Shown here: piece by piece, positions 36,130-46,916 of the stretch
Layout of the letters: each line of letters begins with the position of its first letter
Position numbering within the stretch: position 1 is the first letter of the stretch
Position numbers and translations under genes: made by a program
NCBI GenBank assembly: GCA_009801015.1
Contig: VHZZ01000669.1
Span: 77,899 to 124,814, forward strand
Direction of reading: 5' to 3'
Length of the DNA stretch: 46,916 bases
Source: Silene noctiflora
Lineage: Eukaryota; Streptophyta; Magnoliopsida; Caryophyllales; Caryophyllaceae
The notes under the pieces: generated by a model
What the model saw: the letters and a program-made list of their open reading frames with translations, nothing else
Databases searched by the model: none
Told to the model about the DNA's origin: nothing

Positions 36130-37822
36130 TGACAACGGTATTTGGTTTTCCAGGTTCATGTGACTAGTTCAGACATACTCTTGAATGACAAAAGTCACAA
36201 ATCTTGATTGACAACATTATTTATTGACTTTTTCTTACATGGATCATTATCTCCTACACAAATCTTGTTGACAAGTATATGACACAAAGAGCTCAAATAC
36301 ATCCCCACAACAAAATAATTGATCGAAATCGTTAATTTCGCAACGATATTTGTTGCGAAAAGTTGGCAATATGCTATAAGATTTGGACCATGTTATGATA
36401 AAGTTAAATATATAAATTTGTTGGGAAAGAGCTAGTCTATATAAGATTGATCACAAATAATAATAGTAACATTTCATTGATTTGATCCTCTTCATATGGG
36501 TCATACCATAAGGTTAGAGGGGGCAAAGAATCGTGAAAGTTTAGGAAATTAGGTATTTTGGAAAGGTACGTTTGCTGCATGACAGTGATGCCATGCCATG
36601 CATGATATGTCCTTGCATTTTAGGGTCTTTAATTTTACTTCCTTTGAGTTAGATACATGGACCTAGCTACTTGCTATTATTTGCATTTGTTTGTGTCATG
36701 AAATCAAAAATATTTGCAGCTTGTAAATGATAAATCGAGTACAAGGAATTTTTGTATGTCCTTATACTCTATTGGTCATCACGGATTTTGATTAGCAATC
36801 TGTTCACTTAGGTCGATTATGAGTCGAGTTAAAGTGCGTTAAGCCAATGGGTTTAGGTCATTACTATTCATGTCGGGTCGGGTTAAAATCAGGTGACAAA
36901 TCGAGTCGGGTCAAGTTATATATAGACATAGTTTATCTTAATTTAATTGATAATTTCATGTTAAAGCAATTTAGATATGTATTTATTTTAGTTTTAAGCT
37001 TAAAAACTTAAGATGAATATCAATTTGGCTTTACGTGGAATATTATTAACCTAATTTTGTTATCGGGTCAAACTCGAATTGAGTTAATATCGGGTCACAG
37101 GTCGGTTCTGGTCGGGTTCGGCTTAGGACAAATAAGGTAGTTTTCGGTTGAAGGTTTGTCCTCAGGTCGGGTCACACCATTTTTGGGATTTATCCGGTCG
37201 GGTTTCGTGGTCTGTGTTGGATTCCTTGGTCCAGCTCGAGTAGGAGGTACAAAGTGTCGCTATCATCCTCTCACATGTTTTATGTGAGGTGTCTATCGAA
37301 ATCTGTTTCTTATTTATGGACTCTATCATTATCCTTTAATAGTTCAAAAGGTTCTCAGAACCGAGACCCCAAAATTTGTTTAGAGTCTAACTTACGAGCT
37401 AAATGTCCGCACATCCGAATATCGTTTATTTTATTTCGGTCATTTATTTACCTTTGGTTCGAATAGAAATCGTGAAGAACGCTATCAATGAGCTAAAAAA
37501 ATATTCGTATAGAAAAAGTATAAGATATATGACCAATAAAATAAACAAAACCACCTAGTTCAATTTTCTTGTACATATTTTAAAACAAATTTAACCTTTA
37601 TTTATAAATGTCCTAAGACTTATTATTAATATTAAGCTTCTCTTAGAACAGTAATATCGGTCTTATTATAAAAACTGATCAAATATACTTCTACTTGCAT
37701 ATATAACATAAATCTTTTATTAGCTCTAAACATCTTCCTTTTTATCTCATCTTTCATACTTCACCTGTTTTAAGCTCTAAACAGATATTATCATTTTAAC
37801 CAGAATTTGCATCTAGCTAAGC
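36130..37822. other. Intergenic, includes a GGGTCGGGT-rich patch
   Basis: No gene seen. About 36860-37215 is dense in GGGTCGGG and GGTCGGGT motifs without fixed period. The rest is AT-rich. Confidence 0.45.
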
Positions 37823-38008
37823 CAATGGTAGAGCTAGGGTGTTAGTAGAGGCACTCGCCCCCGCTAAAAATTGAAAAAACCGAAGTTTTTAGTTGAATTA
37901 TCGAAAAAATTTCAAATTTACCCTAAAAAATTACTTGTTCATTAAAATTACTCGTTCAATCCCATTAAAAATTTTCACCCCTAACTGAAAATCCTGATTC
38001 CGCAACTA
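37823..38008. mobile_element. hAT-type MITE, older copy of the same family
   Basis: The left end CAATGGTAGAGCTAGG and the right end read inward, TAGTTGCGGAATCAGG, match the family termini. CTAAGC occurs on both sides, but not flush with the right end, so the target duplication is unproven. Confidence 0.55.
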
Positions 38009-40824
38009 TGCAAAACTAAGCTAATGAAGTCGGTAGATGATCTTTTGCAATAATGATAGACATGAGGATTGATCAGACTAAAAGTTATGTGGAACAAAAG
38101 GTAAAAATGTCATGTGAATGTTTAAACCAACAAGACATGATTTTGACCACGATGATAGATAGATAAAAAAATCTTAAAAATCAGAGATGGAGAACTTTGT
38201 GGTTATTATCGTAGTTGATTGATACAATTTTCATAATACGTACGTACGTAGCTTTCTCTCACGTATGTTTCTAAAAAAACATGAATAAAATTGATGTTGA
38301 CATTCATAACATGGAATTCAGTGAAAATGCTTCCAACTTTTGTCTTAAGTTGTGTTGATACCTTATGAATGTCGCCTTCCTTTCTTTCTTTCTCAAATTA
38401 TTACTATTCAATTATTTCTACTATTGCTACTTGCTCCCTTCCAACTGTCTCATTCGACATGACAACCCTTGAATTAATCTCCTATATTAATATGGATCAA
38501 GTCTACTAATATCCGTTTTAAATAAAAAACGGTTATGGTTTGTTAATTCTTTTCGACTTCATTCAACTTATTTCAACCTATTTTAATTCAGTTTAGATTA
38601 ATTCAGCTCTAATCTGTTTATCTCACCTCACTTTATCCATGCAGTCTAAAAGAATAGGGTCAAATTAAGTATGCTAACTGAAATAAAAAGGAGGATACTT
38701 AGGGATTATAAAAGATTTATCCTATATATACATGAAAATGAGATTGTTAACCCATTTTTTTATTCTTAAAGAAGGATACTTTTGCTTTAAGAGAAATAAC
38801 TTTATTTGATTATTCTGCTACTGAATACAACTATATCGTTATGTATGGCTTTTTTTTATCACGTAACTTTTATGAAACGGTGTTAAGATAAAAGAAATAA
38901 TGAAATTGACTCACATAATAAGTTTGTTCTTTTATTCAGTTTCTAATTCGATTGTTTGTAAATGAGTCTGATATTTTGCTAGATAAATTAGTTTCGTAAA
39001 AGAAAAGCAATACTCTGTATATGATCATCTATAAAAGGAACTAAAGGAACTTTCAAATTGTTTTCAATTCTCACAAAATTAACCGTAACTCAGTTGAAAA
39101 ATCAGAAAAAAAAAATGAGAATTTACTTTATTACATGACATTTTACTTGAAAGGTTATTTTCTATGTAATTTTGATATTACAGAAGAAATCCTAGTTATA
39201 GTTCCATACTTTAATGGAACTTAGGAAGATATTAGGATTCTCTTCATTTTCTTTCACAAACTCATTTAATAGTATTTTTTCTTTCAACATCTATTATGCC
39301 TTTGTTTTTATGCATAAATTTAAAATTGTAAATTGTTGCTAGAATGTGATCTACACAATTGAAAGAAAATGTACTCTTCATTTCTTTTCAGGAAATGGAC
39401 TTTTTGTGTGAGTTAAACATGTTCAAGTTGTCCTTTATTAACGCTATGTATGAGAAAACTAGTTTAAATTGTAAATAAAATTTTAAAAGGTTGTTAAAAT
39501 AGTTGAAACCAAAAAAGTTAGTTACGGATTAATTAATAACTAATAAAGTAGTTGATTAATCTTGCATGTCGTATCTGCTAAAACTAACTAAAAAGATAAC
39601 TGATATTTGATAAAATGATATATAAAGGCCTTTTTTATAGGCATAAGTGGAATACAAATATGACACAATACTTCTTTTGCCAAAAAAAAAAGAAGTTACT
39701 TATGCTTTGTTTGTCAAGACAAATAAGCTACCTTATTTTTGAATAAGCGTTTGATAAGTAGTGTTATTTAACCAAACAAGTTAGGTGAAATAAAAAGTTA
39801 CCTCGGGTAGCATGTGAGCAATACTTAATTACTTCTATATCTTATTATGTCATTTTACTAAATAACAACCACCATTTTAACTAATTTGCCAAAAGTATAA
39901 TCACCTATCTTGCTATCAGCTCCTAAATATCAGTTGTCTCTTTAGCTATTTTTTTTAGGGCTCGGTTACCTTTTTAGTTTCACCTATATTTTCCAGGTTT
40001 CAGTTTACTCTTGATTATTTTTTTTACCAAACTAATCCTTTGAGTAATTTTCAGCTACCTTAAATTAATTTCGACTAGTTGAAACTCTGCTTACCATATA
40101 CTTGTAAGAAAAAAATAATAAACTTAAATATTGATCAATGTTGGATATATGTTGACTAACAAACTTAACTTAAATATTTGTTGAATATATGTGAGAAATA
40201 TTTTAATCAAATGTATTTAGATTTTACTTTTAAGGGAGTATTAGTAAGTAATGTTATGTCTATCTGACACTGTTAAATCATGCAAATAGACCTGAAACAC
40301 ACGGAGGAGAGAGAGAGTACGCTTTATAAACTTTACAAATCCAAGAAAATTTACTCTGAAACCAATTAAAAGTAGAGAAAACAGTCCACTAATCATCGAC
40401 TTATTAAGTGAAAAACTCTCTTATCTTCTATCACGATCACAATATTTCATTATTGGGGATCATTTTATGTTGTTTAAGAACACCTCTTACTATAATATCA
40501 AAACTAATTCTTAAAACTTGACATCATCAAAATTCATTTAAGTTTCATTAATGGATAGTATAGCAATTATACCCCACTTTTACAGAAAGAAAATAAAGAC
40601 TACTGAAACTATTCTGTCTAATAAGTACTCCGTAAAAGTTATATCATGTTAGCTCGTCGTCCTTAAAACAAGCTCTTCGTGCAACTTTTTCGTAAGTCTC
40701 TCTTAAGAAGATACTATCCGTCTTAAATTTAAGACGAGTTAAGTACATTGTACATACTATTTTATGTAAATAAAAAAGCATAGGAAAAAATAATATATTT
40801 GTCTTATAATATACAAGTAGGGTA
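38009..40824. other. Intergenic, AT-rich, MITE remnants
   Basis: No gene. It holds a TTCAACTTATTTCAACC-type repeat patch near 38560-38640, a decayed GGATTCTCTTCATTT end near 39232, and at about 39698-40040 a degraded relative of the element at 40825-41237. Confidence 0.45.
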
Positions 40825-41237
40825 GGCTCTGTTTGGCATGATATTTCAGGTACCTGATTTGGTCAAAGTAGTTTATTTGACCAAAATTTCAGGTATCTTA
40901 TTTTTCTGTAAGCGCTTGGCAAGTAACTTATTTAACCAAATAAGCTAACTGAAATGAAATGCTACCTAGAGTAGCATTTGAGATTTCAGGTACCTGATTT
41001 GACTTGATTTTCCTTTTTTACCCCTTAAATCAATACCGCTAAATAATTATCAAATCCTTTTATGTAATTTCATCAAAATCAGTTACCTTTTCAGTTAGTT
41101 TGTCAAACATCTTTTTATATAATCAGCTACCTTATCGGTTCCTAATTTGCAGTTACCTTATCAGTTAGCTTTTCAAGTTTCATTTAGAGCTTTTCAATTT
41201 TCAGCTACTTTTTCAGTTAGTTTTACCAAATAGAGCC
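40825..41237. mobile_element. MITE, 413 bp, GGCTCTGTTTGG termini, possible TA duplication
   Basis: The left end GGCTCTGTTTGGCA and the right end read inward, GGCTCTATTTGGTA, are good inverted repeats. TA flanks both sides (40823-40824 and 41238-41239). Internally it repeats ACCTTATCAGTTAGCTTTT-like blocks. It has no coding capacity. The TA could be a target duplication or part of the termini, so the superfamily is open. Confidence 0.6.
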
Positions 41238-41559
41238 TAATACTTGACTCGTTTTAAACTTAATAAAAATAATACCCTCTTAAATAAGAATTTGTGATTT
41301 TAAATATCGTAGAAACTAGAAATTCGAATCTGGTTTATTCAATCATATGATAGATTGTATTAAAAATTTTATGGTCTAGTAGTTTGGATATTGTGAAACT
41401 CCCGTCGCTCTCATTAAATCAACGATACACATATTTTTCGTTTAAGCCAAGCAGAAAAAACGACTACTTGGTTGTTAGAGCTGTTTCATATTGCCCCACC
41501 CCTACTTTGTTTAGTCTACCCCTTCATCTTCCTCAACTCGAGGTCTTATAATATATGGT

Positions 41560-41733
41560 TAGTGGCAGAGTCAAGATTTGAAATTAACGAAAAAAATCCA
41601 GTCGGCGTAAGTAGATGGGTGATAATTGATAGTATAAAATAAGCCCGAAAACAATTCAAAATTTTAGATAAAATTTCCGAATTTTTATTCATCAGCGCCC
41701 TGTTAGGCTGTTACCCCTCGCCTAGCTAACTAA
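41560..41733. mobile_element. hAT-type MITE, truncated copy
   Basis: The left end TAGTGGCAGAGTCAAG matches the hAT MITE family. The right side retains CCCCTCGCCTAGCT but has lost the terminal bases. Another isolated end (AGTGGTGGAGCTAG, read inward) is at about 42060-42075. Confidence 0.45.
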
Positions 41734-43311
41734 ATAAAACAAGTCTCATACCGACCGGTTTAACAACTGATTTATATAGATTCTTGGGTACACCGGGTAT
41801 ACCATGTCATCCTACACCCTACTGGCCTACCCAATCAGAATATTAAAATTGAATAAATTCTCCATAAATAATAGAACATAATCTTAATAAAATAAAAACT
41901 TAGGCATCTCATTAGCTAGGGTGTACGATATTCTTGTACACCCGGTAGACCTTAGAATTTTTGCTGATTTATATGTTAGTCGGTTGGTACTATTACTTAA
42001 CGACTCATTTATATGTCAGTCGACAAATTTCAGTCGGTACCGAACCCATTTCTGGTAGTGGCTAGCTCCACCACTATCTGAGGATAATAAATCGTTTATG
42101 ATAATAAGAAACTGTGTTAAAATGTGACCACTTTTTAACATAAAATTATCACTTTTTCTGAAGGCGAACATACGTCATTTACATGATATTAATTGGGTAT
42201 GATCTATTGATCTACAAAGATACTACGTATAAAACAAGTTTAGAATTTGGTTCCCTTAATTATAGTAACTTCTTGCCTCATCATCAATAATTAAGAGAGC
42301 CGAATAAATTAGTGCATGGGACTGCAATTTAGCAAGTGATAAGGAGATAATAAAAGGTACTCTTACAAAGACGAAGCTGTGTTTATAGCCGGTAAAGTCA
42401 TGAAAAGTAATGCGCATGACATTTTTAACATGTTAAATTACCTTACAATTCCCTCTCAGAACACAAAGAAGAACAAGACCATACATGATTTGTATCTAAA
42501 TCATCTCACCATCAATGTCGAGAATTCATACAATTAACAGTTCCAAACTTCCAATCGATAAGTTAATTACGTCGTTGGCTAAAGGTTTCGGATTATTAAT
42601 ACCAATTTAATTCACAAAAAAAAAAAAAATGGAAATTTGAAGGAACAACATTAGTAAATAGAACTAACATTCAAGACTTTATACATGAATTAATTGGTGT
42701 TTGGTCTAGTTTGAGAGTACAAACTTGTACTCCATTGGGACTGACCTATGAATTGCTACTTTGATTAATTCTCAACATCATCATCATCAAATGAACTCCA
42801 GAACAATCAACACATTTATTATTTTGAACACAGAGTCTTATGAGAGACGGTCTTTATCACTATTCCAAATGCTCAAATGAAATTACAACATTGAAGTCAT
42901 TAATCCAACCAATGAGATTAAAAAATTCATTATTAAAACCAAAAATCATCAAATTAAATCATCATATAGTATCAAAGTACAAGATTACACCAACTAGTAA
43001 CCCAATAAAAAAAATATTAATTGGGCACAAACATAATTGTTAAAAATCTCCTTTTCCACATATGGTTTCATGATGATTTACAGATCCTTGTAATTAATTA
43101 ACACTCTCCCCCTCATTATTTTCACCAAAATTATGAATTTAAAATGCCACTAATTCTCAATTAAAAAACGATTCTCTAAAATACTCTCTCAATCCCAATC
43201 GTTTGCTTACCTTTGATTAAAATATTTCTCATAATGAATATAAAAGGAAAACAAATGACTGATACGGAAATAGTAATAACCAGCAAATTAAATAAACAAA
43301 ATAAAATAATT
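41734..43311. other. Intergenic, no gene; 3' flank of the IDD-like gene
   Basis: AT-rich DNA with MITE scraps: TTATGAGAGACGGTCTT at 42839-42855, related to the palindromes at 1402-1444, and a Stowaway-like CTTACCTTTGATTAAAATAT block near 43207-43226 that also occurs inverted near 21013-21033. No coding frame is supported. Confidence 0.45.
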
Positions 43312-43806
43312 CTAGGAAGGACGAAACCTTTGTCTACATGAATAACAAGTAATCTCTCCCATGCAAGTAGTAGCACTATCCCTTAACCTCTCAGCCTTAG
43401 CAACCTCCTCACGTGCCTTATCCCACATGGCACGTGCCCGAGCAAACTCAGACTGAGCCAACTCAATCTCAAGCCGAGTAAGTTCTCTAACTCGCTCCGC
43501 GTAGGCGTTCTCAATGGCAGCTAGCCGAATATGCTCGGCAGCTTGCCACTTGAGAGCGTCTACGCAGTCGTAATTGGAGGAGGATTGATCATGGCTCATA
43601 CGAAGCTGGAGGTCGAGTGAGGGGTCAACTTCATGGGATTCAAAAGGGTACAATGGTGGCTTTGAAGATCGACGACGATGACGATGTTGTTGATGATGAT
43701 GATTAAGCCAAGGAAGAGCACGTGAGGAGGAGGGTGCAGGAGGAGGAGGAGGTGGTGGGGGTGGCAGAAGTTGAAGCTCTTTTTGATGATCTAAGTCTTT
43801 TTCCAT
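43312..43806 (-). CDS. Short IDD/SGR5 C-terminus-like protein without zinc fingers
   Basis: A single-exon frame of 164 residues. From about residue 84 on it resembles the C-terminal part of the IDD14/15/16 (SHOOT GRAVITROPISM 5) transcription factors: a helical Ala/Glu/Arg-rich stretch (LKWQAAEHIRLAAIENAY, then ERVRELTRLEIELAQSEFAR and further, to about 146) predicted as coiled coil, then a Cys-containing end EITCYSCRQRF. No C2H2 zinc finger exists in this frame. The N-terminus has nine prolines (15-23) and a His/Arg-rich segment, then LDLQL at 64-68, an LxLxL EAR-type repression motif. An intact start, stop and biased composition support a real gene. It could act by pairing with IDD proteins or as a small stand-alone regulator. 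This is inference; only the C-terminal resemblance is seen, and that from memory of the family. Confidence 0.8.
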   Translation of the reverse strand: MEKDLDHQKELQLLPPPPPPPPPAPSSSRALPWLNHHHQQHRHRRRSSKPPLYPFESHEVDPSLDLQLRMSHDQSSSNYDCVDALKWQAAEHIRLAAIENAYAERVRELTRLEIELAQSEFARARAMWDKAREEVAKAERLRDSATTCMGEITCYSCRQRFRPS

Positions 43807-44295
43807 GTGGGGTGGAAATAAAAAGTTTTTTTTTTTGGGTTTAATAATATTTTTTTATTTTTATTAATTTGAAAAGAAATTGAAAAATAAATGGAAATGT
43901 AAAATGGGGTGTTACTTTTGAAACAAGGACAAAAGGAGGATGTTCTTCTTCTACTGGCCCTAATATAAGAAGGAAGGTGGTAAGGTGAAGCTTTACTAGT
44001 ATGTGTAGTAGTGGGGGGTGCCAGAACTACTGGGGTCTATATATATAAAGCATGGGCTTAGGAGTGAAGGCACGTACCTTCCATTTACTATTTTGCCCCT
44101 TGGTGCTACAGGTCGCAAATGGGTCAATTGGGTTAGATGTAGTTTGATTAATTTGGGACGAGTTAGTTCGAGTTTGTCATATATACGACGAGTCAGGTTG
44201 GGTAGGGTCTTACTCTTATTTGTGCCCAAACCTAACCAGGAAGAAAAGAAAAAAATAATGTCTTTTTTTTTTTTTACAGCGGTAAAGAAAGTGTT
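43807..44295. other. Promoter side of the IDD-like gene
   Basis: The leader and promoter of the minus-strand IDD-like gene, with T-rich runs. Open frames here have no family resemblance. Confidence 0.45.
44038..44047 (-). promoter_or_regulatory. TATA-like element upstream of the IDD-like gene
   Basis: The minus strand reads TTTATATATATAG about 235 bases before the ATG at 43806. It fits a TATA box with a longish leader, though AT-rich sequence makes chance matches likely. Confidence 0.4.
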
Positions 44296-45220
44296 TTACA
44301 TAGAGCACTTAGGACGCGGTAGGTCCGGTGCTACTGCTACATTATTAATACAAAAACATAAATTTAAACTAGGGGTGGGGAAACTTAAAATATGAGGTTT
44401 CTTAGAAGTGTTGTTGGGGTAGCATATTGAGGATGTCAATTCTTTTCTCTTCTTCAGTAATTGAGCTTTAAGAGAGTATCTGCAACAAGACACACTCACG
44501 TCACAAGAACGTGGAAATTCACCTGTGAAGATATAAACATTGTGTCTTGGAGATTTTTCTCTTCGGCTTTGAACTCTTCTTGATTGTCTTCTAGCATGGA
44601 ACATTTTAGCAACCTTCGGCTTCGATGATGTGAAGATGAAATATGGAGGTTGATAAGAACTACCTCCACAAGGGCCGCCTAAAGCCTGGTTGTCGACGAG
44701 CTCACCAAATAAGCTTGAAGTAACTTCTTCAACCGACATATCACCGTCAAAAGTCTTGTTAGAGGCCACTGAAGATAAAGGCAAAACATCACTTTTGGTC
44801 TCATCTGCCACAGTAGTCGGAGTACCAGCCCGCAAACCTTTTGTCCTTTTCCGTCTTTTTCTTTTCTTATTATATGGGATGACAAAAGATGTATCAGGCT
44901 CCTTGGTACATGGATTAAGAACCCAGATCTTCAAAGTTGATAAGTGAAAAGTCTGGAAAAACCTCACTTCCTTACCATCGAGGAGTTTGTTATAGGTACA
45001 CCACACCCATCAATGGTTAACACTGAGTGTCCTCTGCCCTTTTTACGAAATTGAAACATTTTCTTATCCGTGCCATGGGAACCCCTCTTCGAGTCACTGT
45101 TGGGGTCATCCTCATCTACAGACTTAGACTTAGCCATAGCACTACCATCAAAACTACTAGAGACCTTACTTGTAGAGGACGACACAATAGTAATACAAGA
45201 TTGTTGATCCGAAACAATAA
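44296..45220 (-). other. Coding-like tail behind the TPR frame, split over two other frames
   Basis: Directly downstream of the TPR frame, two further long open segments continue on the minus strand. One (45220 to 44967) contains FDGSAMAKSKSVDEDDPNSDS and ends NSSMVRK; the other (about 45005 to 44296) contains LDGKEVRFFQTFHLSTLKIW, a Lys/Arg-rich NKKRKRRKRTKG and RRQSRRVQSRREK. The second has no credible ATG near its beginning. The three frames are all different, so either short introns or indels separate them. The phrase WVLNPCTKE is reminiscent of F-box-associated domains, which would suggest a chimeric captured fragment, but this is weak. One possible splice (donor 45233, acceptor AG ending 45169) would give a 65-base intron, shorter than usual. 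Confidence 0.3.
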
Positions 45221-45976
45221 TCAAGCTTCATACCACACTTCTCTAGGCGATTGGGTAAAACTTTCTCCGAATAGGCTGCTGTTCAAATCAGAAAGACCAA
45301 CTCTAGAATTACAGTCAGAATCACTACCTGTCTCTCTCAGAGTTTTCAAAGGGGACTCGTCACCATAGGCCTGGACTTTACCATTTCCGGTTGGGTCTTG
45401 CAAGGGATGTTCCTCAATACTCCTCTTACCATTCAAATTAATAGCAAGGCAATTCTTAACAACACACAACTCCCTAAGAATGTCCTTATTCTTAGGCTCA
45501 ACCAATAAAGCCGCTTCTAAATCAGATTTGGCTTCTAAAAATTTATTCAACTTCATGAAAGCTAATCCTCTTCGGAAGAGAGCCTTAATATTTTTGGGGA
45601 AAAAAGACAAGACTATAGAACAATGATCCTTTGATGCCTCATGTTCACATAGCTTTAAAGCACAAGCGGCCAAATTTAAGTTTAAAGAGACCCAAAGTTC
45701 AGACAAAAAATTAGTGTCATAGTTATCCTCCATGCCAACAACAAGACTTAGAAGCTTACAAGCTTCATCATAGCAAGACGCAGCAGCTCCAAAGCAATTC
45801 TGTTTGTAAAAATTATTACCCTTATCCTTCAAATCCTTTATTTTGGGAATAAGAGATCCCTTTGTCTGCATAAGACAGTTCATCATATCCCATCCCTCAC
45901 CCTCAAAGAAGTCCTCAGTTAAATGGGAACAAGCAAAATATTTGAGAAACTTAACACAAATTAGATTTGACGCCAT
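45221..45976 (-). CDS. TPR protein with Hsp70/Hsp90 carboxylate-clamp residues
   Basis: A frame of 251 residues from the ATG at 45976 (a longer frame begins at a TTG at 46003 and is not preferred). Three tandem TPR-like repeats occupy about 47-80, 95-127 and 129-162. The dicarboxylate-clamp positions known from HOP-type TPR domains are all present: Lys50 and Asn54 (KDKGN), Asn101 (LNLNLAAC), Lys131 and Arg135 (KALFRRG). Such domains dock the EEVD tail of Hsp70 or Hsp90, so a co-chaperone or chaperone-receptor role is inferred. The repeat layout resembles TPR proteins such as OEP61 but the assignment is not certain. The tail after 180 is polar. The frame ends at a stop, yet coding-like sequence continues in other frames, so this may be the first part of a longer or broken gene. 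Confidence 0.65.
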   Translation of the reverse strand: MASNLICVKFLKYFACSHLTEDFFEGEGWDMMNCLMQTKGSLIPKIKDLKDKGNNFYKQNCFGAAASCYDEACKLLSLVVGMEDNYDTNFLSELWVSLNLNLAACALKLCEHEASKDHCSIVLSFFPKNIKALFRRGLAFMKLNKFLEAKSDLEAALLVEPKNKDILRELCVVKNCLAINLNGKRSIEEHPLQDPTGNGKVQAYGDESPLKTLRETGSDSDCNSRVGLSDLNSSLFGESFTQSPREVWYEA

Positions 45977-46655
45977 AATAGCAAACAATACCACCTTTCC
46001 CAACTACTAAACAACACCAGAAAAGGAACCACAACCAGTACAAAGAGAAACACAGTAATCAAAAACCACCCCAGTTAAGAGACATAAAACAGTCGATTAA
46101 AGTTTATTGAAACTACACAAAACTATTAACAACCACAAGGAAGGGAGAAAGATATCACCGGCAGTGATGCACAAAGCACAGACCACTGAGGAAGAAAACG
46201 CCCAAGGAAATCGCACCAAAAGATGGAGAACGCGACACTCGATTGAAAGTCAATCGACCTTGAAGAAGCAACCAAACTGACCGGATGACCAGAAAATCCC
46301 TTTTATTGCACCTAGACAATAAAAAACGGAAAACGAAAACAACTGAAACTCTAACCAAAAAACTGTGAAGAGCAGAAACTGATTGGAAGAAGGAAAAAGC
46401 CTCGCTGGCGACCAAGGAGGCAATCGGAGAAGTCGTCGGCGAGGAGCTAATCGATTTTGGAATTTTAGGGATTTTTGGGGTTTTTTGGTACTTTCTCTCT
46501 CTTCGTGAAAATAATAACATCATTTGATAGTGTTGAGTTGAAATTCCACCTTTTCACATGTATGAGGTGGTGAACCCTAAATATTTTTATTTCCATTATA
46601 TGTGTTCTACAAAATAACATTTTTAGAAAAAAAAAACCCTAATATCACACGGACC
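45977..46655. other. Leader/promoter side of the TPR gene
   Basis: Minus-strand upstream DNA of the TPR gene. It has a pyrimidine-rich, GAGAGAGAAAG-containing stretch near 46490-46510 (minus strand) that fits a plant transcription start region, and several GT/AG pairs that could frame a leader intron. An open frame across 46155-46523 looks like leader sequence and not protein. Confidence 0.4.
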
Positions 46656-46916
46656 TGTAACACCCATCTACCGAGGAGCCTTAACAAGANCTTCCTCAAT
46701 AGACAAAGGCATTACCATCTCGGTTTCCTGAGGCAAGTAATAATCAAACGTCGATAAAAGACCAATTAAATACTTTTACATGTGATTACAAGATTGTAAA
46801 GAAAAAGGTACAACTCGTATCATAAACTATGTGACTATGACTCCGTCGTCGTGACTCGTGATAACTTGTCCCTCCGACTCCCAGCAAGACTTCCAAAGAC
46901 AACCTGTCATACCAAA
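46656..46916. mobile_element. Possible edge of an LTR element running off the window
   Basis: At 46656 the sequence TGTAACACCC begins, identical over ten bases to the start of the solo LTR at 16321. The following 250 bases are unlike the solo LTR and contain no gene. An LTR of a related or different family is plausible, but the other end and the target duplication lie outside the window. Confidence 0.35.

Noticed and set aside
44018..44395. 125-codon frame on the plus strand opposite the IDD-like promoter
   Set aside because: It contains the TATA-like stretch and a T-rich run, and shows no coding bias or family match.
46155..46523. 122-codon frame on the minus strand
   Set aside because: The Ser/Phe/Arg-rich composition, the position just upstream of the TPR start and splice-like signals inside suggest leader DNA and not a protein.

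Overview
This is nuclear DNA of a dicot plant. Genes are intron-rich with GT-AG splice sites, AT-rich intergenic DNA is crowded with decayed transposons, and every recognisable protein belongs to a plant family. The repeat types (the TRIM-like element, the GAGACGG palindromes, the GTGGAGC-type hAT MITEs) resemble those I associate with Caryophyllales, but that placement is an impression and not a proof. The window contains one run of 425 N and a few isolated Ns.

Layout: (1) 1-1945 is repeat-rich, with a possible short coding fragment. (2) 2069-3028 is an intronless carboxylesterase (+). (3) 3856-4347 is a small two-pass membrane protein with a glycine run (+). (4) 5870-6079 is a DUF3339 micro-membrane protein (-). 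(5) 6080-8381 is intergenic and holds a TRIM-like retroelement. (6) 8382-12537 is an ERD6-like sugar transporter (-); I could join 16 exons into an intact 496-residue frame. (7) 12538-20737 has no host gene but holds a probable non-autonomous Helitron and a 2.5 kb solo LTR with a perfect 5-bp target duplication. (8) 20738-30499 is a CBS/CBS/PB1 protein (+); 14 exons join into an intact 539-residue frame, and the last intron (3.8 kb) holds two decayed hAT transposase copies head to head. (9) 30500-43311 is a 12.8 kb gene-free, MITE-rich stretch with the assembly gap. (10) 43312-43806 is a short IDD/SGR5 C-terminus-like protein without zinc fingers (-). (11) 44296-45976 is a TPR gene whose downstream half is split over three frames (-). 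(12) The window ends in what may be the edge of another LTR.

The genes are ordinary, unlinked plant genes: an esterase, a probable vacuolar sugar carrier, a CBS-domain sensor-type protein, a possible transcriptional regulator, a TPR co-chaperone-like protein and two small membrane proteins. Nothing suggests that they form a pathway or cluster. I found no previously undescribed biological system. The observations most worth a second look are the stand-alone IDD-like C-terminal protein with an EAR-type motif, the inverted hAT pair inside the CBS-PB1 gene, the hairpin-forming 41-bp minisatellite inside the solo LTR, and a hAT MITE family with two copies whose ends are fixed by 8-bp target duplications.
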